Of a DNA stretch of 64,000 bases, positions 56,457 through 64,000 are shown piece by piece (position 1 is the first letter of the stretch; each line of letters opens with the position of its first letter). The notes below the pieces were generated by a model that was not told the origin of the DNA, did not search any database, and saw only the letters and a program-made list of their open reading frames with translations. The position numbers were made by a program, and so were the translations under genes. Source of the stretch: Micropterix aruncella (taxonomy: Eukaryota; Arthropoda; Insecta; Lepidoptera; Micropterigidae); contig OX155952.1 in the NCBI GenBank assembly GCA_944548615.1, forward strand, positions 27,158,418 through 27,222,417, in the 5' to 3' direction.

Positions 56457-57190
56457 ATTTTAAGTATTATATATTATTATTATTATTTCTTATGTGTCCA
56501 TCAGCTCCTGTGATAAACTAGGAGACCTGGAGGTTATCCTGGTTGATCCAGGTTATAAGGCGACATCTAATCCAACAACATCAGTCTTGTCACTCATTGT
56601 CCTTGTCCACAACCTTGCATAAGGTTGCATAAAATACACTAAACTGATCAATCGACTATTGTTAGTATTATAATCGACAATAACATTGGCAGGAAGCTTA
56701 ATGATGCGTCTTATTACCGGAATGCTGCTCAATCACGATTCCTGGTCACGGGTTAAAATATTCTTTGAAATTTTCAAGTGAATCGACTTGAATAGGTGTT
56801 AATAAATTATCGCCTTGCGGACAGAATTAGCCATAGTGGTGGGAGGCAGGTACGATGTTTTTCACGATCGGACTTTTTTTTGCAGGCACTCACGAAATAT
56901 TGATTGGACGGCGGTGCTCATTATAGTCGAAGGCGCGCGGGGTCGCGACGGCTAACGAGCAAAAAATTCAACAAAGCCTCAGAGGTTTTGATGCCATTAT
57001 ACTAGAGGTGGCCAGTGGCAGCGGCGTAGGTAGCCAATCCGCGCTGTCTTTGACCATCTTTCCATGATCTTGAGCAAATCAATACATTCATCGTCACCTG
57101 CAGGCAGTTATTACATGAATTTATAGCAAAATTCGTACAAATATGGATAACTGGACACAATCTGATGTGATTTATACAGTTTTTTCCAAC
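56457..57190. other. Unassigned spacer
   Basis: An (ATT)n run lies at about 56470-56487. A GC-rich patch at 56885-56960 follows a good acceptor-like TTTTTTTTGCAG, but its frame is only about 24 codons and no partner exon was seen. Confidence 0.35.
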
Positions 57191-57195
57191 GAAAT

Positions 57196-57442
57196 CCCAA
57201 CGATTTTTTACCTACTTTTTGAATGATAACCCAAAGGTAGGGCGGTTTAGAAATCTAGTGAAAAACCCAACGATTTATTACATACTTTTTGAATGATAAC
57301 CCAAAGGTTGAGAAATCTAATAATAAAAACCCAACGATTTTTTACTTACTTTTTGAATGATAACACAAAGGTAGGTTAAGAAATCTAATGAAAAAACTCA
57401 ACTTTTTTTTACTACTTTTTGAATGATAACCCAAAGGTAGGG
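57196..57442 (+). repeat. Tandem array, four copies of 65-69 bp
   Basis: Each unit has CCCAACGATTTTTTAC (variants), TACTTTTTGAATGATAAC, CCAAAGGTAGG and GAAATCTAATGAAAAA. Units start near 57196, 57265, 57330 and 57398. Confidence 0.9.
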
Positions 57443-57489
57443 CCGTTAATGGTCCCAAATGATATGAGTTTAATTTGGATTTATTATTA

Positions 57490-58030
57490 TTAAGCCGTAG
57501 ATCACTTGCGTGTAACCATGCTAGTAGACGATCAATGGCATTTCTTACTCTTTTAATAATAACCCTTTATCGCTATTACTAAATATTAAGGACGATGTTA
57601 TCTGCTAACAGAGTAATTTTGTCATCTTCTGGACACCCATCCCGGCTTGGTATACACAAGCACATTCTCTCGGTATACTGTGACACTAGTAAGAGAAATA
57701 GTCCTAGAACGGATACTCGTGGAACTCCTTTGGTAACAAGCTATCGGTGACTCCGGGTTCCATTACTTCGGTAGTCTGGTTCCGATTTTGCTGGTAAGAT
57801 TCTAGAATATATAATCATTTGTAGCAAATCTCACAATATTTAAGTTCCTTTGGTAGAATTTCGTGGCTCCGCAGTCGGATGTTTGATAGGTCACAAAATA
57901 GACCTAGGACCATTTTTGACGCATCTTGCCCTTTACAACTTCAAAAGTAATTTGGAAGCAGGATTGCCAGTCGATAATATGGTCTGAAATCTGTTACGAG
58001 TTTCAGTTTCGAGTTTTAATAGCGCACGGA
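57490..58030 (-). mobile_element. LINE reverse-transcriptase relic
   Basis: The minus strand reads GLFCDLSNIRLRSHEILPKE, LESYQQNRNQ, GVPRVSVLGLFLLL and, further on, ITLLADNIVL. These correspond to the RT motifs LFCDLSKAFDCVxHxILLxK, the NRxQ segment, GVPQGSVLGPLLF and LADDIVL. Substitutions, frameshifts and stops make it inactive. Confidence 0.75.
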
Positions 58031-60640
58031 GCTATTCGAGATCATTAGCCATGGTGTAACCCCTCGTTGATACTAGAGGTTACAATATAGCTACGATCTA
58101 TGTTCTATACATGTATCTCACAGATCACAGATCGTGATCTGTGATCTACAATGTTATTCTGATGAAGAACATAGTAAAACACGACATAGACCCATACATT
58201 TACAACCACCATGCACAGTAAATATATATTTTTATTTTTATTTTATTTTGGAACCAATTCATTAAAAACGTATTTAAAAGTAAACAAATCCATTAATGTG
58301 ATTCCGAATAAGTAAACAAAATGAACGCAAAATGATATTTTATACTGTTTCCGCTTGAGAATGGGGAGAGTCGGGCTGGGAAAAGAGGTGAAAAGAAGAG
58401 ACAAAATAGATTAAAAAATATTATGTTATGTATATAAATACATTTATATTTAATTTTATATATGATATGTAGATAATATAATAAATATACTTAAGATAAA
58501 TTATGTCCATGAACCAAATTAAATGAAATATAATATGTACAAATGTTATGTGATCATGTATCTAGACTAGGTTTTTTTATTGAATTCTTATAAGAGGTGT
58601 TTGATGAGTAAGAGGTTTTTGATGAGTATGTATTAGAGGTTTTTGAGAATATGACCACACTTAAAAATTCTGTGTTATATCTATGACACGCTCTGTATAG
58701 AAATGCATTTTGAGATGGGTTGATTTTCACCAAGAGGAGATGAGAAAGGAGATGAAACATTTTCCTTCGCCTTTCACACGCTTTAAACACGGTTGTTCAT
58801 ATTTAACCCTTTATTTTGCGTCTAGACCCTACGTCTGGGGCACAGGCGCGCTTCAAGGGTCTCTGAGGTATCGATCTTTGGTATCGATGGTCATGAAGCT
58901 GGAAGCTCGGGCGGGCTAACACCCACCCCCGCCCGCTCGGGTAATATTAGAAAGGAAACAAACTTAAGAAAAGTTTTAGAACTTTTATAGATGTAATTTA
59001 GACGCATCTTTTCTTATCAAAATATGGATACTTTATAATAATATTACAAATTAGATATAAGAATCAGTGGTCTATACAAGATTATTTGGGAGCCGTTTCA
59101 AAATGGCCGTCGCGTCCAATTCTAACCTAACCTAATGGAAATCCTAGTTGGGAGTTATTCCCGTTAGTAAACGTACGAAAGTAAACGTTCTGCGATATAT
59201 TTAATTCTTGACAACGCGTAAAAGAGTTCGCAAGGAATACCACAGATACGACCGATACAAAGTTTATGAGAGAAAAATCCGTATCCAGAATCTCCCGAAA
59301 TACGGCTTTATATATAGAATTCACCTTTTTCAAATCTATCTTTTATAAGACTTTTCCGGAATATTCAACCATCGTGCATAAGATGCCACTATATATAATA
59401 TTTTAAAATTACCACTTGTACCTAAATAAAATCAATGTAAAATAGGTATTACACCTATTTACATACATAAACAGATAATTTAAAAAATACTAAATGTGGA
59501 TGAAGTGCAAACTCACTTGAATGACGAGTGAAAATATTTTTTTGTTCATGTAACATTAGTCAATTTCCCTGCCAACTTTCCTAATATGACGTCAATGATC
59601 AGTGATGACTCCTACTGTCTACCGTCTAGGAAACATAAGACTGAAATATGTATGCTGAAACATTGTCATTATTCCTGAGTCGATAAAAATTCTTTACATG
59701 AAGCTCTATTGCGTTATTGATAGTCTTTGTAGTACTCTCATTTGAAAAATATATTTTCGTCTGCTAGTTGCAGCATTCCCCCAAAATTGGAGTCCATATG
59801 TCATCAGCAGGAGTTAAGGTAGGCAAAATATACACATTTCACTGCTAAGTAACCACAAAGTTTTATATTTTTATGACCGAGTAAATAGAGCCACACAATT
59901 TGTTCGATAATTTGTCAATTTGGATTGTCCACTGGAATTTACTATCAATAACTAAATCTAAAAATGTAACATTGTTAACAATTTCAAAATCAAAATGGTC
60001 CTGTAATTTATTCAAATAGTCTATGTTTGTGCAATAAGATTAAAGCGGGCTACTCACAGGTCTGAAACAGGGCAATTCAGGGTGAAAAGTGGGGATGACC
60101 CTTTATTGTCACCTTAATTGTGATGTGTATAGGCAAGTAGGGGCAATTTCCTAGATTGGCCCTGCGGCAGGGCAGCAGGGTCCCAAGACTTTCCTACATG
60201 CCTAGATCATCCCTGCCACCCTGCTACGTTGTCCGTGTATCGGGGCAATTTCTCAAACAGTCCGTTGGCAACTACCACGCGGAGTGTACGTGTGCCGGAT
60301 TTTACTCTCTCTATTCATTGTGGACATCAATTGTAGCGATATGACGCAACTAAATTTTAAATCCTTGTTGCGTTCGTAAAAAGTTTTTAAGGTCATCTAC
60401 TTCCAATTCCTTCATAATATTCATGTGGCACAACTCACTTCTTTTTTGTAGCCACTTCTTCACCCAGTATCTCCTTTTCCTTTTTTAACACGCTTTTATT
60501 AGGTCGACCTGTATGTAACTAACTATGTAATGGAATCTAAGGTAACTAATTTAACCATCTTCCAAGGATCGTAGCGTCATGAAAATTGGCAGCTGAATAT
60601 AGTTCTGATGACAATACAATAATATGGTACTGTCGAAGTG
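58031..60640. other. Gene-poor spacer with minor repeats
   Basis: 58122-58147 is a perfect 12-bp hairpin (AGATCACAGATC, GT, complement). 58900-58935 has a G/C-rich hairpin (GGGCGGG...CCCGCCC). 59121-59136 has two and a half CTAAC units, too short to call telomeric. 60045-60330 is GC-richer with GGGCAATT phrases. No gene could be supported. Confidence 0.45.
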
Positions 60641-60641
60641 A

Positions 60642-60835
60642 TCTGATGATGGAGTCGTAAGATGGATCATCGTATCATAGCTGTGTTTGGACTTGTTAGA
60701 AAAGTCTTGGAATGAACTTTGACCACGATTAGGTTTCAAGGTCTGATGATGAAGCCGGAAGATAGGCAGTGGCATTCCATGATGGAATATCGTATCATAG
60801 CCGTATGTGAATATCGTATCATAGCCCAAAAGTGT
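60642..60835 (+). repeat. Degenerate tandem repeat of about 100 bp
   Basis: TCTGATGATGGAGTCGTAAG at 60642 and TCTGATGATGAAGCCGGAAG at 60742 start successive units. ATCGTATCATAGC occurs three times (60669, 60789, 60813). Confidence 0.65.
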
Positions 60836-61149
60836 GTTTTTAGTGTTTTTTTTAAACTATTAATTTATTTTGCGGTAGCACCACAGAAAGAGCCAGGGCT
60901 ATACCGATCTTTTGATGTTTCGATAATACTGGTGCCATTCTCAAAGCAAGTGTTTAGCTTGACTTCTACTCTTACACTGAATGGCAGGCATGTGTGGAGA
61001 GACAATCCGGTATTGCTCCGACTGCCATGCGTCATAGATTGCCCCTGCGGCAGGCATGCGAGTGCGCAATAAAAACTTGTGGAAAGCCTTGAATAGCTGC
61101 AGAATCTGCAATTATTCCAGCTTGTTCTCTTGGTGTAGTGTGCATCTTG

Positions 61150-61795
61150 ATAAAGCTCTCTGGTGCCAATGCCGCTCACACCTTTGCGGATTACTTCTTA
61201 TCTGTTTTTATTCAGAACACGGCGACCTTAGATACCGCCTGCATTGATCCCGGTGTAGAGCCGAGCAATGCATGTTTCCTGCGTTAGCACCCGCACAGTA
61301 TGGCACAAAGATGTTTAACTTAACCTTTAAAAAATTGTTTCACCATACTTTGTGTGTGTGCAGATTATTTTATAAACCCTCTCATGTATATTGTATCCTT
61401 GGAATCTGCCACTTACCCCGGTATGTGGAAAATTTCTAGTCGCACCCGTTCATAAAAGTGGCAACAAGGGCAAAGTGGATAATTACAGGCTTATAGCTGT
61501 GTTATCTATCTTCCCTAAACTATTCGAGTCAATACTACACTGGAATATTTACACCTAAGTGTGTGGAAGACTGTCGGACGCCCAGCACGGGTTTCGTCCC
61601 AGTCGGTCCACCACTACCAACCTTTCCGGCTTAACTTATTATGTGGTAATGAGCTGGACAATAAACCGGGAAGCTAGGTAAATGTGGCATATCTGGACTT
61701 CAAAAGGGCTTTTGACAGTGTGGATATTGATGTCTTACTCAAAGTACTCGCCGCTGCGGGGTTCTCGAGTTTTTTTGCTGATGCTCGAGACTGAT
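61150..61795 (+). mobile_element. LINE relic: endonuclease-RT linker and RT start
   Basis: Changing frames read FADYFLSVFIQNTATLD, then PLMYIVSLESATYPGMWKIS, APVHKSGNKGKVDNYRLIAV, LSIFPKLFESILHWNIYT, QHGFRPSRSTTTNLS and VAYLDFKRAFDSVDIDVLLK. These are the PxxKxGxxxxxxNYRPIxLL and YLDFxKAFDxVxHxxLL motifs of LINE RTs. It is broken by stops and truncated after the second motif. Confidence 0.8.
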
Positions 61796-62137
61796 GACTA
61801 AGACTACGAGGGACCGAATGATATTTTTGCCAATCATCTCACCAAAATACATCTGGCTTCAACCTGAGAACCGAATTAAACAAAAAAAGGACATACCATT
61901 TGACATGACCGGGACATTGGCATGACCGGGACATGACATGACATTAGCCTGCCTTAGTTTGCCCATTTTCTTTATTTAATTTCCGCTTTTTGCAATAGAA
62001 ATTAGTCCATCCCTAGTCTGTCTTCACGATTTTACCTTAAAAAAATATTTTGTCACAGCAGTGCGTCTTTGTCCGGCCAGGGTTTTCCAGATTCATCTAT
62101 CTACCAAATTCATTATATCTATTTATCCTAATTTATA

Positions 62138-63328
62138 CAGGGTGGGCCAAAAGGGTGTTGGCGGTTTGAATATGAAATTTTTTTAAAACTACGATGCATA
62201 TGAAATTTTAATTTAAATTTTTGAAAAATATAAATCTTGGAATTTTCATGTCCTTAAAATAATGTTTTCTAAATGACGACCTTCGGCTGCTTGGCACTTT
62301 TGAAACCGAAGTCGCAGATTTTGGAAAATTCGGCAAAACATTATTTTTGGAATATTTTGATTTACCGTATAATTGGAATATTTTCATAGACCACTGATTT
62401 CAGGACGCCCCATTAAAAAAAATATCACATGGAGATAGGTCTGGGCTGCGTGAGGGCCATTCAATATCCCCTCTTTTTGAAACAAGTCTTCCCTGGAACA
62501 TTTCCTTCAGTAGGTCTACAGACACCTTAGCTCCTCGAGGTATCGCCTTGAAATTCTTGCAAATGCCGGGACCATGAAATCTCTTAACATGTTGCAATAA
62601 TTGTGGCCTCTCACCGTCACCGCGCGACCTCTTTCGCCCTCGATAAAATGTGGCCCGACAACACTGTTTGCCGATATTGCAGCCCAAACAACAATTTTAG
62701 AGCTGTAAAGTGGCCGTACATGCAGACGTTGAGGTTGGTTCTCTGACCATAATCAACAGGTTTGTTTGTTTACTTGACCATGAAGATGAAAATTCGCCTC
62801 GTCAGTGAACACGTTATAAAAATCCTTGAAACAATCGAGCATCAGATTAACGAAGTTAACCCTTGGAGTAAATGGGTATTTTCATGGATGCATCTGTCTC
62901 TTTTGCAGGATTTTCGGCGACATCGACCTTAAAGTACTATAACTACGAAACTACTACACCAATCATAAAAAGAACAACTGCACAATGATTGCATTGAAAT
63001 TTCGAATATAGAATATTGAAATATCATTTTGTAAAACAATTAGATAATTATGAATAAATATGAGAACGTCAAAGAAGTGAAAAACACGCGGAACCAGATC
63101 TGGTCGTATCATACTCAACGGATAATTGTTTCAGAACCAGATTTGGTCGTATCATACTCAAGGGGTTAAGTCAATTATTGGCATCATCCTCCATCGCGAC
63201 TAAATTTCCAAGCGACGCATCTTGCAATATACCTCTGCCTCCCCGTAACTGATTCTGATTCTCCTCGCAACGAGCAGTTTCCGAGAAATTAAGGAATCAA
63301 ATCGCCAACACCCTTTTAGCCCACCCTG
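62138..63328 (-). mobile_element. Decayed mariner-like transposon with both ends
   Basis: TA on both sides flanks CAGGGTGGGCCAAAAGGGTG at the left and CACCCTTTTAGCCCACCCTG at the right (one mismatch), followed inwards by TTGGCG/CGCCAA. The minus strand encodes a broken transposase: FTDEANFHLHGQVNKQT, KIVVWAAISAN and RLVSKRGDIEWPSRSPDLSP followed by CDIFF, typical of mariner/Tc1-type DDE enzymes. Frameshifts and stops make it inactive. It is 1191 bp, close to the usual length of about 1.3 kb. Confidence 0.85.
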
Positions 63329-63769
63329 TATATACCATCTTATACCATGAACTCTTACTTACTGTGACCTCTAAATTAAGAAAGACTTTTTCAAACAGAT
63401 GTGAATTTAATTTTGTATTGAATATTTTTTGCGATATTTAATTAGTTGTCCATATATAAAGAGTTAAGTTTGAGGCTAATTTACTCATTCAAACTACATT
63501 GAATACCTACTTATCCAAACATGCAAGTTCATTGATAGTGTACATACACAACTTCATTAAAAAATATATATACGGGGTGTTATTACTGCACGGGCATTTG
63601 TTTTTATGGGTGACTCAGTAAAACCATTGATTTTATTACACTATAAAATCAATGGTAAAACGAAGTAAGCCACAATGGTTATGATGTCGTGATGTCCACA
63701 ATGGTTTATTGTGGACATCAAGTTCACAAATGATTATCAAACTCCTTGATTTAGTTTTTTACGTTTAAT
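63329..63769. other. 3' flank of MED30 with two hairpins
   Basis: ACCATTGATTTTA and its complement lie around 63627-63658. A perfect 12-bp hairpin GATGTCCACAAT/ATTGTGGACATC lies at 63691-63719. TTTATT at 63706-63711 and 63633-63638 could be the MED30 polyadenylation signal read on the minus strand. Confidence 0.45.
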
Positions 63770-64000
63770 TCACGATCGCCTCATATTGAGCATTACATTA
63801 ATTTCCCAAATTATAGTCCTTAAATTATTGATTACTTCCTTGAGCTGCTTGTTTTTCTGCACCATCTGTTCGGTGAGTTCTTTGTTTTCTTCGCATACAA
63901 GTTTGTAAGCTTCAGATGTTTTCTTCTCATCAATTATTTTATTATGCTCGTATTCATCCTTAGGTATTAAACTTTCAATATGAGTGTACTCCATGCCCTG
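63770..64000 (-). CDS. MED30: Mediator complex subunit 30, C-terminal part (runs off the window)
   Basis: The minus-strand frame is open from the window edge to the TGA at 63770-63772. It reads QGMEYTHIESLIPKDEYEHN, then an acidic/Lys linker, then a coiled coil ENKELTEQMVQKNKQLKEV and the end INNLRTIIWEINVMLNMRRS. The order GM...VEQLIP, then NKKLKQKNQQLK, then LRNLIWDINAML at the C-terminus is that of animal MED30, so the identification is strong although only about 76 of the expected 180-200 residues are present. MED30 is a metazoan Mediator head/core subunit that bridges transcription factors and RNA polymerase II in the nucleus. The ATG at 63994 is internal, not the start. The upstream exons lie beyond 64000. 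Confidence 0.9.
   Translation of the reverse strand, partial: QGMEYTHIESLIPKDEYEHNKIIDEKKTSEAYKLVCEENKELTEQMVQKNKQLKEVINNLRTIIWEINVMLNMRRS

Noticed and set aside
56885..56960. GC-rich patch behind an acceptor-like TTTTTTTTGCAG
   Set aside because: Only about 24 codons stay open, and no donor or partner exon was seen.
59121..59136. Telomere-like (CCTAA)n
   Set aside because: Only about two and a half units. Short runs like this are common in insect DNA and give no evidence for a telomere.

Overview
The window looks like nuclear DNA of a moth or butterfly (Lepidoptera). The support is AT-rich sequence, spliced genes with GT/AG introns and AATAAA signals, a Helitron with the 5' and 3' ends typical of Lepidoptera, piggyBac-, hAT-, mariner- and Harbinger-like elements, LINE relics, and small secreted Gly-rich proteins typical of insects. 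The species cannot be named from the sequence. There is no bacterial, CRISPR, rRNA or viral-replication content that I can see.

Four host genes can be supported. (1) At 844-1285 (+) is a two-exon gene for a secreted acidic protein of 119 aa. (2) At 7576-17520 (+) is a four-exon paralogue of it, about 316 aa. It shares the N-terminal module and a phase-0 intron at the same place, but continues into a furin-like site and a long Gly-rich, Cys-containing tail. (3) At 42986-47695 (+) is a two-exon gene for a secreted precursor of 136 aa with a dibasic cleavage site. (4) At 63770-64000 (-) is the last coding part of Mediator subunit MED30, running off the right edge. TATA boxes lie upstream of genes 1-3, and AATAAA signals follow all three. 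An orphan TATA/initiator pair at about 27670-27703 may mark another transcript.

Layout. 0-7.5 kb: gene 1, LINE 3' ends, a repeat interrupted by a younger insertion, and a hAT MITE with target-site duplication. 7.5-17.6 kb: the glycine-rich gene, whose introns hold LINE relics, a piggyBac-like MITE and other repeats. 17.6-27.6 kb: a TTAA-flanked element, a mariner relic, a tRNA-derived SINE, LINE tails and diverged repeats. 27.7-30 kb: the orphan promoter and a giant Harbinger-like palindrome carrying a LINE insertion with a 17-bp target duplication. 30-42.5 kb: a roughly 415-bp AT microsatellite, a C-rich strand-asymmetric block, duplicated repeats, mariner relics and a 3 x 275 bp tandem array. 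42.8-48 kb: gene 3. 48-63.4 kb: tandem repeats, a Helitron, nested hAT/piggyBac MITEs, an inverted-repeat-bounded block containing a Jockey-like RNase H relic, two more reverse-transcriptase relics and a nearly full-length decayed mariner. 63.7 kb to the end: MED30.

The three secreted-protein genes are unrelated in function to MED30. Genes 1 and 2 form a tandem paralogue pair and are the most interesting host feature. Everything was read by eye from the sequence. Element family names rest on termini, target duplications and protein motifs, not on database searches.
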